Part shown: positions 16,776 to 26,136 of the stretch, one piece after another
Layout of the letters: the number at the start of each line of letters is the position of its first letter
How positions within the stretch are numbered: the stretch's first letter is position 1
Assembly (NCBI GenBank): GCA_013141495.1
Contig: JABFQV010000011.1
Span: forward strand, 1 to 64,000
DNA from: Methylotenera sp.
Lineage (GTDB): Bacteria; Pseudomonadota; Gammaproteobacteria; Burkholderiales; Methylophilaceae
Direction: 5' to 3'
Length of the DNA: 64,000 bases
Program-made: the position numbers and the translations under genes
Notes under the pieces: generated by a model
The model's input: the letters and a program-made list of their open reading frames with translations, nothing else
Told to the model about the DNA's origin: nothing
The model's database searches: none

Positions 16776-17720
16776 TTAAGCTCTGTTCTTTTTCATCTCA
16801 CGCTGCTGACGCTGCGTAAATTGCTTAGTGGCATTAATTCCACGCAACAATAGCATGTGATTGCGAATCGCCACCTCAACCAATACGGCAATATTGCGGC
16901 CTGCTGCAATAGGAATATGCACTTTGGATACTTTAAGCCCCAGCACTTCTTCATGTAGCGTTTTAATGCTCAATCTATCAAGATTTTGTGGTGCCAGTTT
17001 ATCTGCCATTTCAAGCTGAATAATCAAGTCCAGCGGCTTGGTGGGCTTCACTGAATTATCACCAAATAACGCGCGGATATTTAAAATGCCTAAGCCACGC
17101 ACCTCTAAAAAATCTTGCAACAACGGCGGGCAACGACCCTCAACGCGATCTGGAGATATTCGGTAAAAATCAACAATATCATCTGCAATGAGTCGATGCC
17201 CACGCGTAATTAACTCTAGTGCAAGCTCGCTTTTACCAATGGCCGCCTCACCTTTAACCAAGACACCAAAGCCCTGCACTTCCATAAAAACGCCATGCAA
17301 GCTTATCGAGTCAGCCATGGCTTGCGCCAAAAAGTGGCTGAGTATCTCCATTAACTCAGGACTGCGCAAGGTGGAGGTAAAAAGTGGCGCGGCATGCTTG
17401 TTTGCCGCTACTGTCAGCGATTTAGGTACTTTTTCGCCATTTGCCACAATCACTGCGGCTAAATCGGTCGAGTACAGATTTTCAATCGCAGTGATCGCTT
17501 CATCTGGCGGCAAACTGCGTAAGTAGTCCATTTCAGCACAGCCTAACACCTGCACGCGGTTAGGGTGTACAAAATTAAGATGGCCGATGAGCGCCAAAGA
17601 AGGTTTGGTGACGGTTTCGCTAGTGAGGGTATTAGACCCGCCGTTAAGCCCGGCAACCCAACTTAGTTTGAGCTTACGGCGGGTTTGTTTGAATAGCTCA
17701 GCGACGTTTATTTGAGCCAT
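16776..17720 (-). CDS. hprK: HPr kinase/phosphorylase
   Basis: Phosphorylates and dephosphorylates the regulatory serine of HPr. An N-terminal domain precedes the Walker A motif GEAAIGKSELALEL (about 153-166) and the family signature EVRGLGILNIRALFG near residue 206. The 314 residues are full length. It lies 32 bp downstream of hpf with no ptsN between. In related genomes ptsN often occupies this gap. The partner serine is present in HPr, so the kinase circuit appears intact. Confidence 0.96.
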   Translation of the reverse strand: MAQINVAELFKQTRRKLKLSWVAGLNGGSNTLTSETVTKPSLALIGHLNFVHPNRVQVLGCAEMDYLRSLPPDEAITAIENLYSTDLAAVIVANGEKVPKSLTVAANKHAAPLFTSTLRSPELMEILSHFLAQAMADSISLHGVFMEVQGFGVLVKGEAAIGKSELALELITRGHRLIADDIVDFYRISPDRVEGRCPPLLQDFLEVRGLGILNIRALFGDNSVKPTKPLDLIIQLEMADKLAPQNLDRLSIKTLHEEVLGLKVSKVHIPIAAGRNIAVLVEVAIRNHMLLLRGINATKQFTQRQQREMKKNRA

Positions 17721-17752
17721 AATTTGACAAAATACTAGATAAAAATTATTAC

Positions 17753-18079
17753 TTAATCAACTTGCTGATGTTTAACTGCGCCATTTGTTTTGTGATGATC
17801 TGCATTTTTCTCTTTATGTTTCACCACTTGACGGTCAAGTTTGTCGGTTAACATATCAATCGCGCTGTACATATTTTCATCTTGGCATTCAGCGTGTAAG
17901 TCATTACCAGGCACGTGCAATGTTGCCTCAACCTTTTGGGCGAGTTTTTCAACACTCAACGTGACTTTGACATCGATTACATGGTCAAAGTGGTTGCTAA
18001 TTCTGGCTAATTTGCTTGTGACATAATCGCGCAAAGCAGGGGTTACTTCTAAATGATGACCAGTTAATTGTAAATTCAT
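17753..18079 (-). CDS. hpf: Ribosome hibernation promoting factor, short form
   Basis: Binds the 30S subunit and promotes inactive ribosomes under starvation. The protein has the HPF/YfiA fold (MNLQLTGHHLEVTPALRDYV, then DVKVTLSVEKLAQKVEATLHVPG and DMLTDKLDRQVVKHKEK). The length of 108 residues identifies the short form without the C-terminal dimerisation domain. It is downstream of rpoN, the classic arrangement. A good Shine-Dalgarno (AAGGAG) precedes the ATG, and the 159-bp gap to rpoN contains the palindrome TTCAAATTTGAA, so separate expression is possible. Confidence 0.94.
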   Translation of the reverse strand: MNLQLTGHHLEVTPALRDYVTSKLARISNHFDHVIDVKVTLSVEKLAQKVEATLHVPGNDLHAECQDENMYSAIDMLTDKLDRQVVKHKEKNADHHKTNGAVKHQQVD

Positions 18080-18238
18080 GACTTGCTCCTTTTGTTAAGT
18101 ATTCTTCAAATTTGAATCAAATTGCTTAAATTCAAAGCTTGTCGAACAGTTTCAGTTTACTACGTTAAATCGCCCCTGTGCTAAGGAAAACGAGAAATTT
18201 TTGCAGGCTTTATTAAAGCTTGGATGCTTAAAATTACC

Positions 18239-19843
18239 CTAGAGTGACTTTCTTAAACTTGCTGGCGCAATATTGAGTGACTCTCGATATTTTGCAATAG
18301 TGCGGCGTGCCACCACGATGCCTTGCTTGCTTAATAAAGCTGTAATTTGATTATCTGAATACGGCTTTTTAGGATTTTCCTGCTCGACCAATTGCTTAAT
18401 CAGGGCACGTATCGCCGTGGCCGAACAAGTGCCGCCACTATCGGTGGCGACAGAACTGCCAAAAAAATATTTAAGCTCGAACAAACCGCGCGGAGTAAGC
18501 ATATACTTACTGGTTGTCACCCGCGAAATGGTAGATTCATGCAAATCCAGCTCATCTGCAATTTCGCGCAGCACCAATGGCCGCATGGCCACCTCGCCAT
18601 ATTCTAAAAAGTTTCGCTGGCGGTCAACAATGGCTTGCGACACACGCAAAATTGTTGAAAATCGCTGTTGAATGTTTTTAATCATCCATTTAGCTTCTTG
18701 CATCTGGCTTTGCAAATACTGGCTGGAACTATCGCGATTTCGCTTTAAAATACCCGCGTATAGCTGATTGATTTTAAGTTTAGGAATCACGCCGTCATTC
18801 AGACTGGCAATCCAAATGCCTTTAACCTTTTTAACAATCACTTCATGTTGAATATAATGCTCAGAACCTATTAAGGTAAACGCGCTACCTGGCCTTGGGT
18901 TTAAACTGGTAATCAACTGCTGCACTTGCTTGAGTGTCGCCTCATCACATCCCAACTCTTTACGTAGCTTTGCAAAATCGCGCGCACCGAGCGCTGGCAA
19001 ATAGTGCTTAGCTACTAATTGCGCCAAAGCTAAATGCGGTGTTTCTGCCGGCAGTGCCTGCAGCTGCAATAGCAAGCACTCACTTAAGTTACGCGCACCG
19101 ACCCCTAACGGATCTAAATGCTGCACGTGATGCAAGGCGGTTTGTAACTCTAGCGCATCAATTTCAAGCTCCAGTGGCATTTGCTCGGCGAGCGATTCGA
19201 GCGACGCTTCTAAATAGCCGTCTTCATTGATGCTATCCACCAGCAACATGGTGAGGGATTGATCGCGCGCTGATAACGGCATCAGCTTTAACTGTGATAG
19301 CAAGTGTTCACGCAAGCTGATTTGCAATGTTTCTTGTGGCTTATAATCGCTATCATCATCAGCTGGCGAAGTATTTTCATCCCAGCGACTACCGTTTGAA
19401 AACTCGTCAAATTCATCATTGAATTCAGCTGAAAATGTATCGGGAAACTCCGTACTTGCTTCAAACTCTGGAGCCTCATTAGGCTGGCTTGACTCTAGCG
19501 GGTTTGAAGCAGATATCGCTGACTCAGCTGCGTTGAATTCAAATTCAGCGGTTGGAGCGTCAAGATCAGCAGCATGGTCCTCTTGCTTGTTGCGATTATC
19601 TTGTGTCGCATCTACTGCACTAGTATCTGCAGCTAATGAGTCGCTCTCGCTAGCACTTTCTGTCGGATTGCCATATTCATCCTCATTGTCATCGCCTCTT
19701 TCCAGCAACGGATTCGTTTGCATGAGTACATCAATTTCTTGATTTAACTCTAATGTTGAAAGCTGCAATAAACGTATCGCCTGCTGCAGCTGTGGCGTCA
19801 GCGATAAATTTTGCGAAAATCTAAGTTGTAGCCCTTGCTTCAT
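18239..19843 (-). CDS. rpoN: RNA polymerase sigma-54 factor
   Basis: Directs RNA polymerase to -24/-12 promoters that need an AAA+ activator. The Gln/Leu-rich activator-interacting region ([23 protein letters not shown]) is followed by a long acidic, Ser/Glu-rich linker (about residues 50-165). After that come the core-binding domain, the helix-turn-helix ([14 protein letters not shown]) and the RpoN box [11 protein letters not shown]. The 534 residues are slightly long because of the linker. The start overlaps the lptB stop as ATGA. Confidence 0.97.
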   Translation of the reverse strand: MKQGLQLRFSQNLSLTPQLQQAIRLLQLSTLELNQEIDVLMQTNPLLERGDDNEDEYGNPTESASESDSLAADTSAVDATQDNRNKQEDHAADLDAPTAEFEFNAAESAISASNPLESSQPNEAPEFEASTEFPDTFSAEFNDEFDEFSNGSRWDENTSPADDDSDYKPQETLQISLREHLLSQLKLMPLSARDQSLTMLLVDSINEDGYLEASLESLAEQMPLELEIDALELQTALHHVQHLDPLGVGARNLSECLLLQLQALPAETPHLALAQLVAKHYLPALGARDFAKLRKELGCDEATLKQVQQLITSLNPRPGSAFTLIGSEHYIQHEVIVKKVKGIWIASLNDGVIPKLKINQLYAGILKRNRDSSSQYLQSQMQEAKWMIKNIQQRFSTILRVSQAIVDRQRNFLEYGEVAMRPLVLREIADELDLHESTISRVTTSKYMLTPRGLFELKYFFGSSVATDSGGTCSATAIRALIKQLVEQENPKKPYSDNQITALLSKQGIVVARRTIAKYRESLNIAPASLRKSL

Positions 19844-20562
19844 AGGCGGAAATCTTTACCCAAATAAACTTCACGCACGCTCTCATTCGCAACAATTTCA
19901 CTTGGAATGCCAGAGGCAAATACGTGACCTTCGTTCACAATATAAGCACGATCGCAAATACCTAAAGTTTCGCGCACATTGTGGTCGGTAATCAGCACGC
20001 CAATATTACGCGCGCTTAAAAAACGAATAATTTGTTGAATGTCAATCACCGCAATCGGATCAATGCCGGCAAATGGCTCGTCTAATAAAATAAAACTTGG
20101 GTCTGAAGCTAGGCAACGTGCTATTTCAACACGGCGGCGCTCGCCACCAGATAAACTTACGGCAGCACTGTCACGAATATGCGTAATATGTAACTCTTCG
20201 AGTAAAGACTCCAGCTTTTCATCCACAGCTTCTTCAGAAATATCTTGTAGTTGCAATATCGCCAGAATGTTTTCAGACACCGTTAATTTACGAAAAATAG
20301 AAGGCTCTTGTGGCAAATAAGATAGACCTAACCTTGCGCGCATATGAATCGGCATATGGCTTAAATCTTTGCCATCCAATAAAATTTTACCTGCATCTAA
20401 CGCGACCAAACCCACCATCATGTAAAAACTTGTGGTTTTTCCCGCGCCATTCGGGCCGAGTAAGCCAATGACCTCACCGCTGTTAATGGTCAACGAAATA
20501 TCCTGCACCACGGTGCGTGCTTTGTAAGATTTACGCAAATTTTCTACAACGAGTTCACTCAT
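19840..20562 (-). CDS. lptB: LPS export ABC transporter ATPase LptB
   Basis: The cytoplasmic ATPase of the LptB2FG complex that extracts LPS from the inner membrane. Walker A is [11 protein letters not shown], the signature is [10 protein letters not shown], Walker B is [13 protein letters not shown] and the switch histidine lies in [11 protein letters not shown]. The length of 240 residues is typical. It lies between lptA (12-bp gap) and rpoN (overlapping), giving the conserved lptC-lptA-lptB-rpoN order. Confidence 0.97.
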   Translation of the reverse strand: MSELVVENLRKSYKARTVVQDISLTINSGEVIGLLGPNGAGKTTSFYMMVGLVALDAGKILLDGKDLSHMPIHMRARLGLSYLPQEPSIFRKLTVSENILAILQLQDISEEAVDEKLESLLEELHITHIRDSAAVSLSGGERRRVEIARCLASDPSFILLDEPFAGIDPIAVIDIQQIIRFLSARNIGVLITDHNVRETLGICDRAYIVNEGHVFASGIPSEIVANESVREVYLGKDFRL

Positions 20563-20574
20563 GTTTTTATATCT

Positions 20575-21267
20575 TTATTTGGGCTGAGGACTAACTTCTA
20601 AGCTACGACTAAACCGCATATTTTTTACTGTTGGCACCACATCTTTAGTGTTGACCGGGTTAGATGGCTTGATGGCACCAGCAGGCTCTGCGGGTTTAAC
20701 CGGCGGCGCATCAGTTGCCGGTGCTTTTTTATTTTTTGGCTGAATAATTGCACGCACGCGGCCACTTGGCGCGCCTGGCGTAGCGGAGCCGCCACCAAGC
20801 ACTTCAGCGTACTCTGCGTTGGCGTCATACATAATGTAATCACCGTGTACGATATCCTCGCCGCGCTTTACCCAGGCTTTAGTATAAAGCTGCACTTTAT
20901 CCATACGCCCATCGTACTCTATGCGCTGCGCACTACCTTCCATGTATTCATTTTTACCTTCACGCTTTTGTTTAAACGTGGTGGGGTTACCCAGCGAAGT
21001 GCTGTGCTGAAAGCCTTCTTTATCTTCGCGCACAATGAGCTTATCGGCACGAATAATCAACGTCCCTTGCGTTAAAATGACATTGCCGGAGTAAGTGCTG
21101 ATTTGCTTGGCATCATCTACTTTGACTGAATCCGCCTCCAAATCAATCGGCTTATCGCGATCAGCCGCCTCAGCTAATGCCTGATGAGAAAAACTCAACA
21201 TCGACAAGCTAAGCAGCATCACGCTGATGATTAAATGAGGTTTGGCGGTGATTCCTTGCTTATTCAT
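20575..21267 (-). CDS. lptA: LPS transport periplasmic protein LptA
   Basis: The soluble periplasmic protein that bridges LptC to LptD for LPS transfer. A signal peptide ending near FSHQALAEA is followed by the OstA-type beta-jellyroll (IDLEADSVKVDDAKQISTYSG, then VILTQGTLIIRADKLIV). The C-terminal tail after about residue 165 is Pro/Ala-rich and probably disordered, making the 230-residue protein somewhat longer than E. coli LptA. Its start lies 8 bp inside the lptC coding end. Confidence 0.93.
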   Translation of the reverse strand: MNKQGITAKPHLIISVMLLSLSMLSFSHQALAEAADRDKPIDLEADSVKVDDAKQISTYSGNVILTQGTLIIRADKLIVREDKEGFQHSTSLGNPTTFKQKREGKNEYMEGSAQRIEYDGRMDKVQLYTKAWVKRGEDIVHGDYIMYDANAEYAEVLGGGSATPGAPSGRVRAIIQPKNKKAPATDAPPVKPAEPAGAIKPSNPVNTKDVVPTVKNMRFSRSLEVSPQPK

Positions 21268-22015
21268 AGCGTCTCCGAATGCGCGTATCTGTACTGCTGG
21301 ATTTTACTGGTTGGTCGGTTGCTACCGACTTGGCTTCTGGCTTGACTTTATTAGCGCCCGTGCGACTACCAGACTTGTCGCCAGCGCTATCATCAGCCTT
21401 GATTTTACCATTACCGCTAGCCTTACTAGTTGCTGTGATTGGCCGCTCATAATGCGCCCGTACTTTATGTAGCAAAGTCACGGTACGATTTTTCTTTTCA
21501 TAAATCATCCCTGTGGCGTAAATCACCGTTTTAGGGGCTTGTCTGATAATTACAGGACTTTCCGTCGTCACCAATTCTTCATTGGGACGAATTTTCAGGT
21601 AATCCGTTTCTATCGTCATTTCACCCTTACCCGCAAAGGCCTGCCGTGTCACCGTTACATTATCAACGAGTTCAACTTCTTCGCCATCACCAGATACATA
21701 GCCACGCAAGCCTTCTGCTTGGGTATAAGCTTTACCCACGGCAAACTGGGTATAGCGTGGCTTTTGTAATTGCGTGGTATCGTCATCAGGAAAATGCCGC
21801 ATCTCCTCCGCCGCTAGTTTATAGCGTAAATCACCGTTAATGTCGGTTTGCGTGGTTACAAAATTACTCACAATATAATCCGGATCATGTCGGCTACTGC
21901 CATCTATTTTGGTCGCAGATGGTTGCACGCTTTTATCAATCCAAAAACTAAGCAAGGCAAGCAACAAAAGTAGCGCCAAAGGAAATCCAATAATAGACCG
22001 CGCGCCTACATGCAT
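21260..22015 (-). CDS. lptC: LPS export protein LptC
   Basis: A bitopic inner-membrane protein that takes LPS from LptB2FG and passes it to LptA. It has one N-terminal membrane segment (IIGFPLALLLLLALLSFWI), then the periplasmic domain with PDYIVSNFVTTQTDINGDLRYKL and LVTTESPVIIRQ. The last 65 residues are a Lys/Ser/Thr-rich tail unlike the compact E. coli protein. It is followed directly by lptA and preceded by kdsC. Confidence 0.9.
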   Translation of the reverse strand: MHVGARSIIGFPLALLLLLALLSFWIDKSVQPSATKIDGSSRHDPDYIVSNFVTTQTDINGDLRYKLAAEEMRHFPDDDTTQLQKPRYTQFAVGKAYTQAEGLRGYVSGDGEEVELVDNVTVTRQAFAGKGEMTIETDYLKIRPNEELVTTESPVIIRQAPKTVIYATGMIYEKKNRTVTLLHKVRAHYERPITATSKASGNGKIKADDSAGDKSGSRTGANKVKPEAKSVATDQPVKSSSTDTRIRRRYE

Positions 22016-22082
22016 GCGTGGCTACTCCATACTTGGGGGTTCATCGCGTTATGCATTGCATCAACCATTAACGTCAATTTGC

Positions 22083-22661
22083 CTAATTAGCAATACGGGC
22101 TTGCGTTAAAAATTGTGCCATTTGCGCATCAAATGTCCCTTGTGCTTGCATAATTAATTCACACACCTCTCTCACGGCACCACGACCACCTGCTTTACGC
22201 GTCACATAATGCGCACGATCTAACAATAAACGTGGCGAATCCGGCACAGCAATCGCCAAACCACATTGCAACATGGGCGGTAAATCCACGACATCATCGC
22301 CCATAAAGGCGCATTGCTCAGCGCGCAAACCGCTAGACTGCATCAAATCACGAAAGGCTTCCAGTTTATCTTCCGCGCCTTGGTAAAAATGCGCAACACC
22401 GGTGCTTTCTGCACGCTGCTTCACCACATTAGAGGTGCGTCCAGTGATTATAGCCAGCGATACGCCTGTGGCTTTTAATAGCTTCATCCCTAAACCATCG
22501 TGCGCATGAAAAGTTTTATATTCCAACCCATCATCGCCAATGGTCAGTCCGCCGTCGGTCATCACGCCATCTACGTCCAATATCAGTAATTTGATATTTT
22601 TTAAGCGCTTCACTAAGTCTTCATTGATCATTAACGCGTTGTTAACACTGTCTAAATTCAC
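22083..22661 (-). CDS. kdsC: 3-deoxy-D-manno-octulosonate 8-phosphate phosphatase (GTG start)
   Basis: Removes phosphate from Kdo-8-phosphate, giving Kdo for the LPS inner core. It is a C0 HAD phosphatase with the nucleophile motif LILDVDGVMTDGG, threonine motif II in AIITGRTS and the acidic motif FMGDDVVDLP. The start is GTG with AGGTGG 5 bases upstream; the internal ATG ten codons later lacks a ribosome binding site. It directly abuts the kdsD stop, so the two Kdo genes are surely co-transcribed. Confidence 0.94.
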   Translation of the reverse strand: MNLDSVNNALMINEDLVKRLKNIKLLILDVDGVMTDGGLTIGDDGLEYKTFHAHDGLGMKLLKATGVSLAIITGRTSNVVKQRAESTGVAHFYQGAEDKLEAFRDLMQSSGLRAEQCAFMGDDVVDLPPMLQCGLAIAVPDSPRLLLDRAHYVTRKAGGRGAVREVCELIMQAQGTFDAQMAQFLTQARIAN

Positions 22662-23684
22662 TTAAACCACCTTCGCCAATAACAAATCGTGCATGTTTAA
22701 CGCGCCCACCAACACCCCTTCATCGTTGATGACTAGCAAGCCATTGATTTTATGCTGCTCCATGACTTCAACCGCCACTATCGCCAACGCATCTTGATGA
22801 ATAGTGGTTGGGTTGGCGTGCATCACGTCGAAAATTTTGGCATTCATCACGTTGATATTGCGCTCAAATGTGCGGCGTAAGTCGCCATCAGTAAAAACGC
22901 CAATCGGTTTATGCATAGCGTCAACAATTGCGGTTAAACCTAAACCCTTGCGCGACATTTCAAGCAGACCTTCAGCAAGCATCGCATCAGCGGTCACTTG
23001 CGGCGTGGCATCGCCTGTACGCATTAAATCACTCACATGCACTAATAAACGCCGCCCCAAACTGCCTCCCGGGTGGGAGCGCGCAAAATCCTCTGCGGTA
23101 AAATCGCGCAAATCCAGCACACATAAAGCCAGGGCATCACCCAGCGCTAACGCAACCGTGGTGCTTGAAGTCGGCGCCAAACCCAACGGACAGGCTTCTT
23201 TTGTGACGTGCGCACTTAAATGAACATCTGCAGCCTTAGCCAGGCTGGAAGCATCGTTGCCAGTAATTGCAATAATATTTGCACCGAGCCTTTTAAGCGG
23301 CGGAACAATCGCTAAAATCTCATCACTTTCACCCGAGTTGGAAAGTGCAATCACTATATCACCGGCGGTAATCATGCCTAAATCGCCATGACTCGCTTCA
23401 GCAGGGTGCATAAAGAACGCAGGGGTGCCGGTACTTGCAAGCGTAGAGGCAATTTTACCGCCAATATGGCCAGACTTACCCATGCCGCTCACGACGACAC
23501 GGCCCTTGCACTGCAAAATGAGCGCAACCGCATCGCTAAAATGATGGTCAAGCCGCTGAGCAAGCGCGTGTATTTCACCTGCTTCGAGCTGTAAAACCTC
23601 TTGCGCTAACGATAATGTTCGTTGCGAATTAGCCAATACAGGCTGATTTTTGATAACCGATTGTTGATTAAAAGATGAAGTCAT
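22662..23684 (-). CDS. kdsD: D-arabinose 5-phosphate isomerase
   Basis: Interconverts ribulose 5-phosphate and arabinose 5-phosphate, the first committed precursor step of Kdo. The N-terminal SIS domain carries GMGKSGHIGGKIASTLASTG and the ALSNSGESDEI loop. Two CBS domains follow (about residues 215-340). The length of 340 residues is standard. It is the first gene of the kdsD-kdsC-lptC-lptA-lptB run, so the group links Kdo supply with LPS export. Confidence 0.96.
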   Translation of the reverse strand: MTSSFNQQSVIKNQPVLANSQRTLSLAQEVLQLEAGEIHALAQRLDHHFSDAVALILQCKGRVVVSGMGKSGHIGGKIASTLASTGTPAFFMHPAEASHGDLGMITAGDIVIALSNSGESDEILAIVPPLKRLGANIIAITGNDASSLAKAADVHLSAHVTKEACPLGLAPTSSTTVALALGDALALCVLDLRDFTAEDFARSHPGGSLGRRLLVHVSDLMRTGDATPQVTADAMLAEGLLEMSRKGLGLTAIVDAMHKPIGVFTDGDLRRTFERNINVMNAKIFDVMHANPTTIHQDALAIVAVEVMEQHKINGLLVINDEGVLVGALNMHDLLLAKVV

Positions 23685-23946
23685 TGCGATTAAATTTATA
23701 CACTCAATGGTAGCCGATTTGATAATTGAAACATTTAGTAAGCCTAGTATAAAAGGGAATGCCCTGCCGATAAAGCCTAATGCATGATGAATTGTCTAAG
23801 TTTTAACGAAGTTTATCAAAAAATTGCATATTAGGCACAGATTTTGCTGTATTTTCCGCCAGCACCACGCACGTATCAAAATTAAGCCGCACTGCTAAAA
23901 TAAAAAATTTAAAGCCACTCACCATATTTAGCGCATATATGAAACA
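23685..23946. other. AT-rich divergent promoter region kdsD / antiporter
   Basis: A 262-bp gap between divergent genes. I see no ORF of note. A plausible plus-strand promoter is listed separately; no clear terminator or repeat is present. Confidence 0.5.
23726..23753 (+). promoter_or_regulatory. Candidate sigma-70 promoter
   Basis: TTGAAA, a 16-base spacer and TATAAA. It lies about 190 bp before the antiporter start, which would mean a long leader. Confidence 0.4.
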
Positions 23947-25971
23947 ATGACAGCTAAACAACACTCAATAAATCCATACTTAACTATGTTCGACACACTG
24001 CCTTTAATTTTAATTCTACTGATCAGTTCCGTACTCGCGGTTGCACTGTTTCGTGCATTTAGATTACCTGCCATGTTGGCTTACTTTTTAGTGGGATTGG
24101 CATTAGGTCCGCATACTTTTGGCTTACTTCCTGACACTGAAGCCAACAGGGAGATTGCAGAATTCGGCATTGTGTTTTTGATGTTTAGTATCGGCTTGGA
24201 ATTTAGTTTGCCACAGCTTTACGCCATGCGTAAAAAAGTATTAGGCTTAGGTGGCGCGCAGGTCATCATCACACTGGCTCTGACTATGGGGGTAGCCAAG
24301 CTTGCGGGGCTAAATTGGCCGGCCGCCTTTGTCGTTGGTACGGCATTAACCATGTCATCCACAGCGATTGTTTCTAAAATTCTGGCTGAGCGGATTGATT
24401 TAAACTCGCGACATGGTCGCCTGAGCATCGGCGTGCTGTTATTTCAAGACATTGCCGTAGTGCCAATTTTGGTGATGATTCCGGCGCTGGGTATCGCTAA
24501 TGCCAACTTGGCAGATGTGCTGGGGCTGGCCATGCTTAAAGCTGTCGCCATGTTGCTATTTTTATTTACTATTGGCAAATGGCTGATTAACCCTTGGTTT
24601 AATTTAGTGGCTAGCCAACGCTCACGCGAGCTCTTTGTAATGAACGTACTGATGGTGACATTATTATTAGCGTTCGCCACCAAAATGGCAGGCTTATCCT
24701 ACGCGCTAGGCGCATTCATTGCAGGGATGCTGATTTCAGAAACAAAATATCGCTATCAGGTGGAATCAGATATTTCGCCGTTCCGCGATATTCTGCTTGG
24801 GCTGTTTTTTATCAGCGTAGGCATGCTGTTAAACATACAGCAAATTATTAACAACATCGGCTTGGTTTTGTTAATTTTAGCGGCATTTATCTTTTTTAAA
24901 GCCGCTATTGTGGCTATGGTGGTACGTTTTGTAAAATACGAAGCTGGCGTAGCCATTCGCACTGGCGTGATACTGGCGCAAGCTGGTGAATTTAGCTTTG
25001 TGATTCTGGCTTTAGGGGCTGAACAAAAACTAATTAGCGGTCAGGCATTACAACTAGTCCTCGCAGCCTCGCTATTGTCTATGGTACTTGCACCCATCTT
25101 AATTCAATACAACGGACGCATTGCCAGAAAACTGGCAAGCAGCTACAGCCGAAATAGCGGTCAGGTAGTGCAAGAGATTGAAGATGCTGGCAAGCAGCTA
25201 CATGACCACGTCATTATCTGCGGTTATGGGCGTAGCGGCCAGTACTTAGGGCGGTTTCTGAGAGAAGAAAACATTCCTTACATTGCACTGGATATTGACC
25301 CCACACGCGTTTTAGAAGCTGCAGCGGCGGGTGAAATGGTTATGTTTGGCGATGCTGCACGGCGTGTAGTACTTGAAGCCGCAGGCGGCGCACGCGCCAA
25401 AGCTTTAGTAATCAGTTATGCAGATAACCGTGCCGCGATGAAAATTCTACATATCGTGCAAGAAAGCTACCCGCAGTTGCCTGTGATTGTGCGCACGGTG
25501 GATGACTCCAATATGGAAACCCTGCGTGCAGCAGGTGCCGCAGAAGTGGTGCCTGAGATTTTAGAAGGTAGCCTGATGCTAGCTTCGCATGCGCTCATGC
25601 TACTTGGCGTGCCGCTTAACCGTGTGGTTAAACGTATTCGTTTATTTCGTGAAGAGCGCTATAAATTATTTAAAGGTTATTTTCATGGTATTTCAGATGT
25701 AGAAGAAGAAGCGCTAGAGAACCGACAAGTACGTCTGCACTCTGTCATTATTTCAGCGGGGGCTTATGCGATTGGTCGGCATCTTGGCGAAATACCATTA
25801 GATAGCTTTGAGGTTGAAATCAAATCCATCCGCCGTCCCAACTCTAACGGCGCCCAACTTTCACTCGAAAGCCCGCTCGCAGAAGGCGATGTTATTGTGT
25901 TGCTTGGTCAACCTGCCGGGCTAACCAACGCCCAAAATGCATTACTTACTGGGCGTGTAGCCACTAAATAG
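23947..25971 (+). CDS. CPA2-family cation/proton antiporter (KefB/YbaL-like)
   Basis: An inner-membrane monovalent cation:proton antiporter, probably potassium efflux. The first 390 residues form about twelve membrane helices, with the family motif GTALTMSSTAIVSKIL and the GVLLFQDIAVVPIL helix. A TrkA-N (RCK) domain follows with the nucleotide motif VIICGYGRSGQYLGRF near residue 427. A TrkA-C domain lies at about 590-670. The start is uncertain: ATG 23947 and an in-frame ATG at 23986 (MFDTLPLILI) both lack a clear ribosome binding site. It is divergent from kdsD. Confidence 0.9.
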   Translation: MTAKQHSINPYLTMFDTLPLILILLISSVLAVALFRAFRLPAMLAYFLVGLALGPHTFGLLPDTEANREIAEFGIVFLMFSIGLEFSLPQLYAMRKKVLGLGGAQVIITLALTMGVAKLAGLNWPAAFVVGTALTMSSTAIVSKILAERIDLNSRHGRLSIGVLLFQDIAVVPILVMIPALGIANANLADVLGLAMLKAVAMLLFLFTIGKWLINPWFNLVASQRSRELFVMNVLMVTLLLAFATKMAGLSYALGAFIAGMLISETKYRYQVESDISPFRDILLGLFFISVGMLLNIQQIINNIGLVLLILAAFIFFKAAIVAMVVRFVKYEAGVAIRTGVILAQAGEFSFVILALGAEQKLISGQALQLVLAASLLSMVLAPILIQYNGRIARKLASSYSRNSGQVVQEIEDAGKQLHDHVIICGYGRSGQYLGRFLREENIPYIALDIDPTRVLEAAAAGEMVMFGDAARRVVLEAAGGARAKALVISYADNRAAMKILHIVQESYPQLPVIVRTVDDSNMETLRAAGAAEVVPEILEGSLMLASHALMLLGVPLNRVVKRIRLFREERYKLFKGYFHGISDVEEEALENRQVRLHSVIISAGAYAIGRHLGEIPLDSFEVEIKSIRRPNSNGAQLSLESPLAEGDVIVLLGQPAGLTNAQNALLTGRVATK

Positions 25972-25987
25972 GAAACAAACCATTCGC

Positions 25988-26136
25988 TTATGGGCACCTC
26001 TATAAATACTAGTTTCTAAATTAGACAAGGCGCGAACAAAAAGTAATGACGCGGTATATGTTTGATATATAAGGAATTATTTTTTGTGAGCAACGCAGTA
26101 TAATGACGAAAATTGTATTTATAGAGGTACCCTTAT
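25988..26136. mobile_element. MITE-like element with TTAT target duplication
   Basis: A 141-bp element (25992-26132) bounded by 18-bp terminal inverted repeats, GGGCACCTCTATAAATAC and GTATTTATAGAGGTACCC, with one mismatch. It is flanked on both sides by TTAT (25988-25991 and 26133-26136), which looks like a 4-bp target-site duplication. Internal words are CAAGGCGC, ACGCGGTATA and GCAACGCAG. It codes for nothing evident. The right end carries the GAGG used as Shine-Dalgarno by the next gene, and the right TTAT overlaps that gene's ATG. Confidence 0.8.
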
